Shown here one piece after another: positions 50,808 through 63,751 of a stretch of DNA of 64,000 nucleotides. The notes under the pieces were generated by a model. That model did not search any database and had not been told where the DNA came from. It was given only the letters and a program-made list of their open reading frames with translations. Origin of the DNA: Heterodera schachtii (taxonomy: Eukaryota; Nematoda; Chromadorea; Rhabditida; Heteroderidae); NCBI GenBank assembly GCA_023374025.1, contig SIJG01000023.1, forward strand, positions 1,363,382 through 1,427,381, given 5' to 3'. The number at the start of each line of letters is the position of its first letter. Within the stretch, counting starts at the first letter, position 1. The position numbers were made by a program, and so were the translations under genes.

Positions 50808-52998
50808 TCATCCATTTACAAATGCCAAAAACATACAGGAATTAGGAAATGATTTGCAAAGATTCAGGTTTTGTAAAAATGGCGACGAAATGAAAACGCG
50901 AAATTTGTTATTGTATTCAACACTAAGAATTCTTTTTTCTTTATTAGTTCCTGCATTTTCAATTGCTTTTTCCAATTTTGCCATTTCTTCCTTGGCACTT
51001 TCTATCGCATTTTCATACATTTTTTTCATTTTTTGCTCAAATTCTTGCCAAATTTTTTTAATATCCATTTTTCTGTTTAAAATTTGTTTTCCATTTGGTC
51101 CATTTTTGTGGAACCAATTTTCCTCCTCTTTACTTTCATGATTGAATTCGACCTCATTTTTCAAAACCAATTCATTTGAAACGAAATTGCGCAATATGTT
51201 TTTACCCTTTATCATAAAATATTTTAAAGCATCGTTAAGAGTTACGACGACAAAAATTATCTTTGTTTGATATATTGGCTTAACCGCTGGGAATTTATTG
51301 GCCAATTCATCACTTTTAGCTTAAATATATTAATAATCATTAATTTATAATAGAGTTGGTCGGGAACGGGACCTGGACACGGACAACTGAGTACAACTGA
51401 TTACCAAGGTCCCAGTTGTGACCGGGACCGGAAACTCCCGGCTTTTTTCCCGGTTTTCCAAGCCAAAAATTCCCGGTTTTTCAACCCAAAAAGTCCGGGT
51501 CCCGACCAACCCTAATTTATAATAAGGATTGCACAAACCTTCAACATAAAGGCGGAATAAATATTCATACAAAATGTCCAAATAATTGTGATATTTTTGG
51601 CATTCCGTCCGTTTGTTTTCTTCAAATTCCTCCACAATTTTTTCACAGTGCCAATTCTTTCTCATCAAATACATAACGCCAAGAAGGGCTTCATATTTTT
51701 GCGTTAAATACTTTTTCATTTTCTCAAATTCGTATAACCCAAAAGAGACCATTTGTTCATCACCATCCCAAGGAATTTTTCTTTGCTCTTTAATTAGAAA
51801 TAAATAATTTGAATATTCTTTTGCCATTTTAAAAAATTTCTTAAAATTTGTCACTAATCCTTTGACAAATTCCGAAAATAATGCATCTTCATTCTAAATT
51901 TTGAATTTATTTAAATATCATTGAATTTAATTTCTTACCCATGTCCATTGTTCGTCGAATTTCGAATCCAAAATTATTTGATTGGCTCTCCTCCAATAAT
52001 CATCGACTTTTGTCTTTTTTTCTGCTTTTTTGAATATTTTCTCCAAATATTCTTCAAATTTATTATCAAATTTTTGTCGGATTATTCCGTCTAAATTTTC
52101 ATTTGTTTGCCATTCATTCGCCGTGTCAATTGCCAATTGTAAAATGAATTCATTAATTGTCAATTTTGGTTCATTTTCTAATTTTATTTCATAATTCAAT
52201 CTCTTCTCATTCAACAATTTTGGTTCAAAAAGATAAGTGAACAAATAGTTTAATGTATATTTACCCACCAATTTTATAAAATAAAATCGCAATATTCTTG
52301 CCAAGCAATTTATCTCAACAATTATTGAGCTTTCAATTTCAAATTTGTTTTTATATACTAATTTTGGCTTCACTGTAGGCATTCCGGCGTATTCACTGCT
52401 CAAATATTCGTATAAAATGTCCAAATATTTGCGATATTTTAGGCATTCTGTCCGTTCATATTCCTTAAATTCTGTCGCAATTTTGTCGCATTGCCAATTC
52501 TTTTTCATAAAATTCATAATGCCAAGGTGTGCCTCATATTTTTGCGTTGAATACTCACTTATTTGCATTTTCTGATTATTTCGCACAAACGCTATTAACA
52601 TTTTGTCGTCTCCCTAATTAAAAATGAATAAACTAATTAATTACCCGGATTAATAGCTCACTGTTTGAATTGCATTTGCAATGTGAATTAAAGAATGATG
52701 CATAATAACATGAAAAAGGATTATTGAAAAAGAAGAAAACATTATGTTTCTTTAATAAAAATGATGGAATGAATATTAAATGTACATAAATTATTATTAA
52801 TTTATAAAAAAATATTATATTAAAAAATTTTTTTAATATACTAAATCTTTCTAATTGCAATAAATTATATATTAATAAAAAGGGTGATTGATAAATGAAG
52901 AAAATATTATTAAAATGATAAATGAAAAACCACAGAGGCTTATACGGAGCAAAAATTTGATTTAAAATTGTAAGCAGCAGTAGGATTATCAAAATCAA
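50808..52998 (-). CDS. Unrecognised family protein, probably secreted (over 514 aa)
   Basis: Exons on the - strand: 52613-51939, 51893-51539 and 51319-50808. Phases (0, 1) agree and the sum is exactly 514 codons with stop. A further 5' frame (52998-52645) ends CGG|GTAATT in phase 0 and begins MILIILLLLTILNQIFA, a signal-peptide-like start; it may itself contain an intron. Exons 52613 and 51893 carry homologous segments (STQKYEAHLGIMNFMKKNW and LTQKYEALLGVMYLMRKNW), each followed by KY..YLDILYEYL, so the protein has an internal duplication. The last exon opens AKSDELANKFPAVKPIY, like the paralogue at 39950, and has a coiled-coil-like stretch (EQKMKKMYENAIESAKEEM). Function unknown. Confidence 0.65.
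51351..51514. mobile_element. hAT-type MITE in the last intron, TSD ATTTATAA
   Basis: Ends are TAGAGTTGGTCGGG and CCCGACCAACCCTA, with perfect ATTTATAA duplications at 51343-51350 and 51515-51522. The inside is rich in CCCGG/CCGGG words like the element at 29400. It lies between donor 51539 and acceptor 51319 of the - strand gene. Confidence 0.9.
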
Positions 52999-53503
52999 TT
53001 TTTTACTTAATAGGATTTCTATTTTATTATTAAATTATGATGAAATTATTTAAAATGATAGTTTATCATTAGGGCAAGGAATTATATGCACATAAAATCG
53101 CAAAATATGCATCAAAAATTGCAAAATATGCACATAAAAAGTAAGAAAGGTGCTAGTGCATTTCCTAAAAACCGCCACCCATGCGCGTTTCCAAAATCCG
53201 CCATCAAAATATTATATTACAGTGATAGGTGAATTAAATTATTATTTGAGCAAATACGTTAGTCTTCAATAAAATTAATCGATGAAGGTTATACATATAT
53301 ATTTTATTATTCGAGAAAAACATGACCGTCGAGATTTCGCCAGTTGTTTGCCAGCATTATAAATTAAAAATAAAACATTTTATTATTCGAAAAAATGAAC
53401 GTCGAGATTTTCTCAAGTTGTTTGCCAGCATTATTAATTAAAACTAAATAAAACATCATCAAAATATTGTATCATTTTATTTCTTATAAAAATTTATTTA
53501 CAA

Positions 53504-53640
53504 ATGAATACAAATTATTTGTTCTTAATAATAGTGTGCTATTGCTTAAAAATTATAAATGGCGTCAGTTTTGAACAATTCGTGTCAAACAACGGTGCCA
53601 AAAATTTAGTTGATCAATATCTCAGAAAAGAAATAAGTTT
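53504..53640 (+). CDS. Possible first exon of a small secreted protein, truncated
   Basis: ATG 53504 encodes MNTNYLFLIIVCYCLKIING, a good signal-peptide profile, then VSFEQFVSNNGAKNLVDQY. At about 53640 the frame runs into the left arm of a hairpin repeat. No second exon was found. Either a captured or a disrupted gene start. Confidence 0.3.
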
Positions 53641-53908
53641 CGTAAAATCCGCCATTTTTGCAAATTTTTCGACAAAACATGGTATAACTTTTCTCAAAAT
53701 CAACCAAATTTTACATTCTTGGTATCATTCGATAGATAAGCTTTTTCACTTAGTTTAAATTTGTTAATTTTGTTTGAAATTTTGCAGCCTAATAGAGAAA
53801 AAGCTGGGCTATCGAATGATACCAAGAATGTAAAATTTGGTTGCATTTAAGCAAAGTTATGCCATGTTTTGTCGAAAAATTGCAAAAATGGCTGATTTTA
53901 CGAAACGT
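53640..53908. repeat. Hairpin (about 110-bp arms)
   Basis: TTTCGTAAAATCCGCCATTT, CGACAAAACATGG and CCAAATTTTACATTCTTGG, then ATCATTCGATAG, are mirrored in order by 53800-53906. Confidence 0.8.
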
Positions 53909-54065
53909 CCCAGCACGATTAAATATATTTGACAGTTGTTGCTATAAACATGATGTGTGCTACATAAATAAGGAACAAAAACGTTATTTGTGATAAAAAC
54001 TTTTGCAATTGTTTATATAAAACTGTTGATTGTTTTTTAACAATTGTATTTTTACTTGTATTTTC

Positions 54066-54376
54066 GGATTTAGGAAACGCGTGGCGGATTTAGGAAACGC
54101 GTGGCGGATTTAGGAAACGCGTGGAGGATTTAGGAAACGCGCTGGCGGATTTAGGAAACGCGTGGCGGATTTAGGAAACGCGTGGAGGATTTAGGAAACG
54201 CGCTGGCGGATTTAGGAAACGCGCTGGCGGATTTAGGAAACGCGTGGAGGATTTAGGAAACGCGCTGGCGGATTTAGGAAACGCGTGGAGGATTTAGGAA
54301 ACGCGTGGAGGATTTAGGAAACGCGCTGGCGGATTTAGGAAACGCGCTGGCGGATTTAGGAAACGCGCTGGCGGAT
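54066..54376 (+). repeat. 21-22-bp minisatellite
   Basis: About 15 units of GGATTTAGGAAACGCGTGGC / GGATTTAGGAAACGCGCTGGCG-type sequence. A single inverse unit (CGCGTTTCCAAAATCCGCC) is at about 53186 near the left end of the element. Confidence 0.95.
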
Positions 54377-54729
54377 TTAAGAACCAATTTTTTAAAAAGT
54401 TACATTTTTTATTAGAAAGTACCCAAAAATGATTTTTTTGAAAATTTTTCGGTCATTAGAGGCCCAATGGTTGCTTTAATAGAGGGGGCCGTTTTAATAG
54501 AGGATTTTTGAAAAATTGCTCAAATATGCGCATAAAAAATTCACGAAATGCCAAAATATGCACAAATATGCTATGGAAATACAGCGTAGAAGCTTCAAAC
54601 CAAGCTAAAAACATGTTTTTCGTGCGTTTTAGGCCTCGCACAGTTCAGGAAAAAATATGCATTTGCATATAATGCCTTACCCTATTTATGAATGATTTGG
54701 GAATGATGCTTCACTGCTGTCAAGGAGCC

Positions 54730-57700
54730 GCTTTTATGGGGCAGAAATGCCCTAGTTTTGTCAGATTCGTCCTGATTTGAGAAAGGCAATCTCAGAGATA
54801 ATAAAATTCATCTTGATTTGGATAAAGGCAATCTCAGAGATAAACATGTCCTGATTTTTCAGATTCATCCTGATTTGGAGAAAGGAAATCTCAGAGATAA
54901 ACATGTCCTGATTTTTCAAATTCACCCTGATTTGGATAAAGGCAATCTCAGAGATAAACATGTCCTGTTTTTCAAATTCGTCCTGATTTGGAGAAAGGAA
55001 ATCTCAGAGATAAACATGTCCTGATTTTTCAAAATCGTCCTGATTTGGATAAAGCCAGTTTGAATGATTAACATTTCCTGTTTTTCAGATTCGTCCTGAT
55101 TTGGAGAAAGGAAATCTCAGAGATAAACATGTCCTGATTTTTCAGATTCATCCTGATTTGGATAAAGGCAATTTTGAATGATTAACATTTCCTGTTTTTC
55201 AAATTCGTCCTGATTTGGAGAAAGGCAATTTTGAATGATTAACATCTCTGATTTTTCAGATTCGTCCTGATTTGGAGAAAGGAAATCTCAGAGATAAACA
55301 TGTCCTGATTTTTCAAAATCGTCTTGATTTGGATAAAGCCAATTTGAATGATTAACATTTCATGTTTTTCAGATCGTCCTGATTTGGAGAAAGGAAATCT
55401 CAGAGATAAACATGTCCTGATTTTTCAAAATCGTCCTGATTTGGATAAAGCCAATTTGAATGATTAACCTTTCCTGTTGTTCAGATTCGTCCTGATTTGG
55501 AGAAAGAAAATCTCAGAGATAAACATGTCCTGATTTTTCAGATTCATCCTGATTTGGATAAAGGCAATTTTGAATGGTTAACATTTCCTGTTTTTCAAAT
55601 TCGTCCTGATTTGGAGAAAGGCAATTTTGAATGATTAACAGCTCTGATTTTTCAGATTCGTCCTGATTTGGAGAAAGGAAATCTCAGAGATAAACATGTC
55701 CTGATTTTTCAAAATCGTCCTGATTTGGAGAAAGGCAATCTCAGAGATAAACATCTCCTGATTTTTCAGATTCGTCCTGATTTGGAGAAAGGAAATCTCA
55801 GAGATAAACATGTCCTGATTTTTCAGATTCATCCTGATTTGGATAAAGCCAATTTGAATGAGTAACATTTCCTGTTTTTCAAATTCGTCCTGATTTGGAG
55901 AAAGGCAATTTGAATGAGTAACATTTCCTGTTTTTCAAATTCGTGCTGATTTGGAGAAAGGCAATTTTGAATGATTAACATCTCTGATTTTTCAGATTCG
56001 TCCTGATTTGGAGAAAGGAAATCTCAGAGATAAACATGTCCTGATTTTTCAAAATCGTCCTGATTTGGAGAAAGGCAATCTCAGAGATAAACATCTCCTG
56101 ATTTTTCAGATTCGTCCTGATTTGGAGAAAGGAAATCTCAGAGATAAACATGTCCTGATTTTTCAGATTCATCCTGATTTGGATAAAGCCAATTTGAATG
56201 AGTAACATTTCCTGTTTTTCAAATTCGTCCTGATTTGGAGAAAGGCAATTTGAATGAGTAACATTTCCTGTTTTTCAAATTCGTGCTGATTTGGAGAAAG
56301 GCAATTTTGAATGATTAACAGCTCTGATTTTTCAGATTCGTCCTGATTTGGAGAAAGGAAATCTCAGAGATAAACATGTCCTGATTTTTCAAAATCGTCC
56401 TGATTTGGAGAAAGGCAATCTCAGAGATAAACATCTCCTGATTTTTCAGATTCGTCCTGATTTGGAGAAAGGAAATCTCAGAGATAAACATGTCCTGATT
56501 TTTCAGATTCATCCTGATTTGGATAAAGCCAATTTGAATGAGTAACATTTCCTGTTTTTCAAATTCGTCCTGATTTGGAGAAAGGCAATTTGAATGAGTA
56601 ACATTTCCTGTTTTTCAAATTCGTGCTGATTTGGAGAAAGGCAATTTTGAATGATTAACATCTCTGATTTTTCAGATTCGTCCTGATTTGGAGAAAGGAA
56701 ATCTCAGAGATAAACATCTCCTGATTTTTCAGATTCGTCCTGATTTGGAGAAAGGAAATCTCAGAGATAAACATGTCCTGATTTTTCAAATTCGTCCTGT
56801 TTTGGATAAAGACGATCTGAAAGATTAACATCTCCTGATTTTCAGATTCGTCCTGATTTGGAGAAAGGCAATTTTGAATGGTTAACATTTCCTGTTTTTC
56901 AAATTCGTCCTGATTTGGAGAAAGGCAATTTTGAATGATTAACAGCTCTGATTTTTCAGATTCGTCCTGATTTGGAGAAAGGAAATCTCAGAGATAAACA
57001 TGTCCTGATTTTTCAAAATCGTCTTGATTTGGATAAAGCCAATTTGAATGATTAACATTTCATGTTTTTCAGATCGTCCTGATTTGGAGAAAGGAAATCT
57101 CAGAGATAAACATGTCCTGATTTTTCAAAATCGTCCTGATTTGGATAAAGCCAATTTGAATGATTAACCTTTCCTGTTGTTCAGATTCGTCCTGATTTGG
57201 AGAAAGGAAATCTCAGAGATAAACATGTCCTGATTTTTCAGATTCATCCTGATTTGGATAAAGGCAATTTTGAATGGTTAACATTTCCTGTTTTTCAAAT
57301 TCGTCCTGATTTGGAGAAAGGCAATTTTGAATGATTAACAGCTCTGATTTTTCAGATTCGTCCTGATTTGGAGAAAGGAAATCTCAGAGATAAACATGTC
57401 CTGATTTTTCAAAATCGTCCTGATTTGGAGAAAGGCAATCTCAGAGATAAACATCTCCTGATTTTTCAGATTCGTCCTGATTTGGAGAAAGGAAATCTCA
57501 GAGATAAACATGTCCTGATTTTTCAGATTCATCCTGATTTGGATAAAGCCAATTTGAATGAGTAACATTTCCTGTTTTTCAAATTCGTCCTGATTTGGAG
57601 AAAGGCAATTTGAATGAGTAACATTTCCTGTTTTTCAAATTCGTGCTGATTTGGAGAAAGGCAATTTTGAATGATTAACATCTCTGATTTTTCAGATTCG

Positions 57701-60700
57701 TCCTGATTTGGAGAAAGGAAATCTCAGAGATAAACATCTCCTGATTTTTCAGATTCGTCCTGATTTGGAGAAAGGAAATCTCAGAGATAAACATGTCCTG
57801 ATTTTTCAAATTCGTCCTGTTTTGGATAAAGACGATCTGAAAGATTAACATCTCCTGATTTTCAGATTCGTCCTGATTTGGAGAAAGGCAATTTTGAATG
57901 GTTAACATTTCCTGTTTTTCAAATTCGTCCTGATTTGGAGAAAGGCAATTTTGAATGATTAACAGCTCTGATTTTTCAGATTCGTCCTGATTTGGAGAAA
58001 GGAAATCTCAGAGATAAACATGTCCTGATTTTTCAAAATCGTCCTGATTTGGAGAAAGGCAATCTCAGAGATAAACATCTCCTGATTTTTCAGATTCGTC
58101 CTGATTTGGAGAAAGGAAATCTCAGAGATAAACATGTCCTGATTTTTCAGATTCATCCTGATTTGGATAAAGCCAATTTGAATGAGTAACATTTCCTGTT
58201 TTTCAAATTCGTCCTGATTTGGAGAAAGGCAATTTGAATGAGTAACATTTCCTGTTTTTCAAATTCGTGCTGATTTGGAGAAAGGCAATTTTGAATGATT
58301 AACATCTCTGATTTTTCAGATTCGTCCTGATTTGGAGAAAGGAAATCTCAGAGATAAACATCTCCTGATTTTTCAAATTCGTCCTGTTTTGGATAAAGAC
58401 GATCTGAAAGATTAACATCTCCTGATTTTCAGATTCGTCCTGATTTGGAGAAAGGAAATCTCAGAGATAAACATGTCCTGATTTTTCAAATTCGTCCTGA
58501 TCTCAGAGATAAACACGTCCTGATTTTTCAAATTCGTCCTGTTTTGGATAAAGACGATCTGAAAGATTAACATCTCCTGATTTTCAGATTCGTCCTGATT
58601 TGGAGAAAGGCAATTTTGAATGGTTAACATTTCCTGTTTTTCAAATTCGTCCTGATTTGGAGAAAGGCAATTTTGAATGATTAACAGCTCTGATTTTTCA
58701 GATTCGTCCTGATTTGGAGAAAGGAAATCTCAGAGATAAACATGTCCTGATTTTTCAAAATCGTCCTGATTTGGAGAAAGGCAATCTCAGAGATAACATC
58801 TCCTGATTTTTCAGATTCGTCCTGATTTGGAGAAAGGAAATCTCAGAGATAAACATGTCCTGATTTTTCAGATTCATCCTGATTTGGATAAAGCCAATTT
58901 GAATGAGTAACATTTCCTGTTTTTCAAATTCGTCCTGATTTGGAGAAAGGCAATTTGAATGAGTAACATTTCCTGTTTTTCAAATTCGTGCTGATTTGGA
59001 GAAAGGCAATTTTGAATGATTAACATCTCTGATTTTTCAGATTCGTCCTGATTTGGAGAAAGGAAATCTCAGAGATAAACATCTCCTGATTTTTCAAATT
59101 CGTCCTGTTTTGGATAAAGACGATCTGAAAGATTAACATCTCCTGATTTTCAGATCGTCCTGATTTGGAGAAAGGAAATCTCAGAGATAAACATGTCCTG
59201 ATTTTTCAAAATCGTCCTGATTTGGATAAAGCCAATTTGAATGATTAACCTTTCCTGTTGTTCAGATTCGTCCTGATTTGGAGAAAGGAAATCTCAGAGA
59301 TAAACATGTCCTGATTTTTCAGATTCATCCTGATTTGGATAAAGGCAATTTTGAATGGTTAACATTTCCTGTTTTTCAAATTCGTCCTGATTTGGAGAAA
59401 GGCAATTTTGAATGATTAACATCTCTGATTTTTCAGATTCGTCCTGATTTGGAGAAAGGAAATCTCAGAGATAAACATGTCCTGATTTTTCAGATTCGTC
59501 CTGATTTGGAGAAAGGAAATCTCAGAGATAAACATGTCCTGATTTTTCAGATTCATCCTGATTTGGATAAAGCCAATTTGAATGAGTAACATTTCCTGTT
59601 TTTCAAATTCGTCCTATTTGGAGAAAGGCAATTTTGAATGATTAACATCTCTGATTTTTCAGATTCGTCCTGATTTGGAGAAAGGAAATCTCAGAGATAA
59701 ACATGTCCTGATTTTTCAGATTCGTCCTGATTTGGAGAAAGGAAATCTCAGAGATAAACATGTCCTGATTTTTTAGATTCATCCTGATTTGGATAAAGCC
59801 AGTTTGAATGATTAACATTTCCTGTTTTTCAGATTCGTCCTGATTTGGAGAAAGGAAATCTCAGAGATAAACATGTCCTGATTTTTCAGATTCATCCTGA
59901 TTTGGATAAAGCCAATTTGAATGAGTAACATTTCCTGTTTTTCAAATTCGTCCTGATTTGGAGAAAGGCAATTTGAATGAGTAACATTTCCTGTTTTTCA
60001 AATTCGTGCTGATTTGGAGAAAGGCAATTTTGAATGATTAACATCTCTGATTTTTCAGATTCGTCCTGATTTGGAGAAAGGAAATCTCAGAGATAAACAT
60101 CTCCTGATTTTTCAGATTCGTCCTGATTTGGAGAAAGGAAATCTCAGAGATAAACATGTCCTGATTTTTCAAAATCGTCTTGATTTGGATAAAGCCAATT
60201 TGAATGATTAACATTTCATGTTTTTCAGATCGTCCTGATTTGGAGAAAGGAAATCTCAGAGATAAACATGTCCTGATTTTTCAAAATCGTCCTGATTTGG
60301 ATAAAGCCAATTTGAATGATTAACCTTTCCTGTTGTTCAGATTCGTCCTGATTTGGAGAAAGGAAATCTCAGAGATAAACATGTCCTGATTTTTCAGATT
60401 CATCCTGATTTGGATAAAGGCAATTTTGAATGGTTAACATTTCCTGTTTTTCAAATTCGTCCTGATTTGGAGAAAGGCAATTTTGAATGATTAACAGCTC
60501 TGATTTTTCAGATTCGTCCTGATTTGGAGAAAGGAAATCTCAGAGATAAACATGTCCTGATTTTTCAAAATCGTCCTGATTTGGAGAAAGGCAATCTCAG
60601 AGATAAACATCTCCTGATTTTTCAGATTCGTCCTGATTTGGAGAAAGGAAATCTCAGAGATAAACATGTCCTGATTTTTCAGATTCATCCTGATTTGGAT

Positions 60701-61625
60701 AAAGCCAATTTGAATGAGTAACATTTCCTGTTTTTCAAATTCGTCCTGATTTGGAGAAAGGCAATTTGAATGAGTAATTATTTCCTGTTTTTCAAATTCG
60801 TGCTGATTTGGAGAAAGGCAATTTTGAATGATTAACATCTCTGATTTTTCAGATTCGTCCTGATTTGGAGAAAGGAAATCTCAGAGATAAACATGTCCTG
60901 ATTTTTCAAAATCGTCTTGATTTGGATAAAGCCAATTTGAATGATTAACATTTCATGTTTTTCAGATCGTCCTGATTTGGAGAAAGGAAATCTCAGAGAT
61001 AAACATGTCCTGATTTTTCAAAATCGTCCTGATTTGGATAAAGCCAATTTGAATGATTAACCTTTCCTGTTGTTCAGATTCGTCCTGATTTGGAGAAAGG
61101 AAATCTCAGAGATAAACATGTCCTGATTTTTCAGATTCATCCTGATTTGGATAAAGGCAATTTTGAATGGTTAACATTTCCTGTTTTTCAAATTCGTCCT
61201 GATTTGGAGAAAGGCAATTTTGAATGATTAACATCTCTGATTTTTCAAAATCGCCCTGATTTGGAGAAAGGCAATCTCAGAGATAAACATCTCCTGATTT
61301 TTCAGATTCGTCCTGATTTGGAGAAAGGAAATCTCAGAGATAAACATGTCCTGATTTTTCAGATTCATCCTGATTTGGATAAAGCCAATTTGAATGAGTA
61401 ACATTTCCTGTTTTTCAAATTCGTCCTATTTGGAGAAAGGCAATTTTGAATGATTAACATCTCTGATTTTTCAGATTCGTCCTGATTTGGAGAAAGGAAA
61501 TCTCAGAGATAAACATGTCCTGATTTTTCAAATTCGTCCTGTTTTGGATAAAGACGATCTGAAAGATTAACATCTCCTGTTTTTCAGATTCATCCTGATT
61601 TGAAGAAAGGCAATCTTAAAGATTG
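54730..61625 (+). repeat. Satellite array, 57-bp monomer with 340-bp higher-order period
   Basis: The monomer reads TTCGTCCTGATTTGGAGAAA, then GGAAATCTCAGAGATAAACA, then TGTCCTGATTTTTCAGA. Main variants have CAATTTTGAATGATTAACAT or CCAATTTGAATGAGTAACAT in the middle. Six-monomer blocks recur at 340 bases (from 55635, 55975, 56315, 56655) and again at 57335, 57675, 57959 and 60491, so there is higher-order organisation with unequal-exchange jumps. Short open frames on both strands merely follow the monomer. Confidence 0.96.
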
Positions 61626-62233
61626 CTACTGTACTATAGGGATGACTCGTAAATATACTGTATAAGAATTGCAAAATGAGATTAATGATAGACGAGAAAC
61701 AAATCCACATTAAAACCGAGAATTTGTCTATGGAAAATCAGAAAATCCAAAATTTCTTAAAAATTCTAGTAAATTTTCTTACTGAATTTGGAAGTTTTTT
61801 GAAAAAAAAGTTACACCAGCGGAAGTGAATTGGCACACCACTTTAATCAAAACATTTGATGATGGCTTATTTCAATACTAAATATTAATTCCTTTCCTTG
61901 TCTCGAAAGAGGGACTCGGCAACACGAAATTTTAAATTCTCTTTGATCGATTGGTTATTGATTGCTTTTGATCGATTGGTCCGCCTCCGATCACTGCTTG
62001 CCGAACAATGCTCGCGCCTCACGATGCGAATTATCCTTTGCCTCGGTGTAGCGTCCGTCTTTGTCCTCCGGGCGATTCTGTTCAACAAAATTCATTTTTG
62101 TCTGATTATTAACAATATTAACAATACAATGGCACGAGAGTCTCGAACATAAATGCGGGGCCTTGGAAAACTTTCACAAAAGATCGTCGTAAATATCAGC
62201 CAGCCCTGACCTGACTCTCCACCCCTTCCCCCC
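61626..62233. other. Spacer
   Basis: Unique-looking AT-rich sequence with a GC-richer patch at 61960-62090. No convincing gene. Confidence 0.35.
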
Positions 62234-63512
62234 CGTGGTGCGACTTTTGGGGATTTGCAACTTGGGGACCCGACATTTGGGGACCCGACTTTTGGGGATC
62301 CCGACATTTGGGGACCCGACTTTTGGGGACCCGACACTTAAGGAACCCGACATTTGGGGATCCCGACATTTGGGGACCCGACTTTTTGGGACCCGACACT
62401 TAGGGATCCCGACATTTGGGGACCCGACATTTGGGGACCGAACGACATTTGAGCAAAAGGCACTTAGGGAAACCACCGACATTTGGCAACCCGACATTTA
62501 GGGACCCGACATTTGGGGATTTTAATAAAACAAAAAAAAATATATTAAAAATTTAATTTTAAGCCCAAAATTAGACAAAATTACGTCTGCTTTAGCCAGA
62601 GTTAATTCCATTGCAAGAAAAAATTAAATAATATTTTAAAAATTAACTCTGTTTTCGGACTCGCCGCGAGGAGGTAGCAGAATTTTGGGCCCATACTAAC
62701 CACAACACAATAGACAAATCACAATACACTTTTATGTACAGTACACCCTTTTTCAACTTTAATGAGTTGGACCCAACTCAAGGGATAAGAATTCGAGAAC
62801 GGAAGAAAACATACCGAAAAATGATTTGCCTATCAGAAATTTGGTTGAGTGCTTTGATGCGATTGAGAACCCAAACGAAGATGAGATTCTTACTTATCTC
62901 AGATCTTTGCAATACAGACTTATGCGCAATGATTTTGAGAATTGGGACGACCAAAATGGTGATTAATTCTGCTTTCACATCCCGTTTGCCCTTGGGAAAG
63001 GCGTTTTAAATAAAAATTGTAAGAGGTGTACTGTACTTAAAAAATGTCTTGTGGTTTGTCTATTGTATTGTGGTTAGTATGGGCTCAAATTCTGCTACCT
63101 CCTCGCGGTGAGTCCGGAAACAGAGTCAATTTAAAATATTATTTGATTTTTTCTTGCAATGGATTAATTTTGTCTAATTTTGGGCTTAAAATTAAATTTT
63201 TTTAATATTTTTTTGTTTTATTAAAATCCCCAAATGTCGGGTCCCTAAATGTCGGGTCGCCAAATGTCCGTGCTTTCTCTAAGTGCCTTTTGCTCAAATG
63301 TCGTTCGGTCCCCAAATGTCGGGTCCCCAAATGTCGGGTTCCCTAAGTGTCGGGTCACCAAAAGTCGGGTCCCCAAATGTCGGGATCCCCAAATGTCGGG
63401 TTCCCTAAGTGTCGGGTCCCCAAAAGTCGGGTCCCCAAATGTCGGGATCCCCAAAAGTCGGGTCCCCAAATGTCGGGTCCCCAAGTTGCAAATCCCCAAA
63501 AGTCGCACCACG
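62234..63512. mobile_element. Long-arm palindromic element, 1.28 kb
   Basis: Termini are CGTGGTGCGACTTTTGGGGA and its exact inverse ending at 63512. Arms of about 500 bases contain many CCCGACATTTGGGGA-type subrepeats, then AT-rich sequence, then GAGGAGGTAGCAGAATTTTG and CCACAACACAATAGACAAA, all mirrored. A centre of about 240 bases (62760-63005) is unique and contains a short open frame of no recognised family. A similar tip (AAATGTCGCACCACGAATT) is at 43813. No target duplication identified. Confidence 0.85.
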
Positions 63513-63751
63513 TTATTTTTAATATGTACGAATAAATTAACAAATTATGGCCATTTTATTTTTGGTTAGAAGACCTTTATAATCTCCTCCATCCGTTTAA
63601 AATTGGACAATTTTTATTTGTTTTTAACCAAAAAACGGACGAAAGGCTAATTGATTCATTTGAGCCCCTTAAATAATTTATTGTGCCGTATTTTGGTGCT
63701 TAAAACGAGAAAGTGTCGAAAATTTGATTGTTTGTTGATGTTTTATGGATA

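Larger units (their letters stand above)
53070..54684. mobile_element. Composite hAT-like element, 1.6 kb
   Basis: TAGGGCAAGGAATTATATGC at the left is mirrored by GCATATAATGCCTTACCCTA at the right. TTTATCAT and TTTATGAA flank it, an imperfect duplication. It contains ATATGCACAT-type words near both ends, a hairpin, a minisatellite and a short signal-peptide-like frame. Confidence 0.65.

Noticed and set aside
54066..54376. CRISPR-like appearance of the 22-bp repeats
   Set aside because: Units are contiguous with no unique spacers, in clearly eukaryotic DNA with spliced genes. It is a minisatellite.
54730..61625. Repeated open frames on both strands within the satellite (about 65-115 codons)
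   Set aside because: They follow the 57-bp monomer, a multiple of three, so frames stay open by periodicity. No start context, splice signals or non-repeat sequence supports coding.
62235..63569. Mirrored frames rich in GDPTFGDP / KSRVPKCR words
   Set aside because: They arise from the subrepeats of the palindromic element on both strands.
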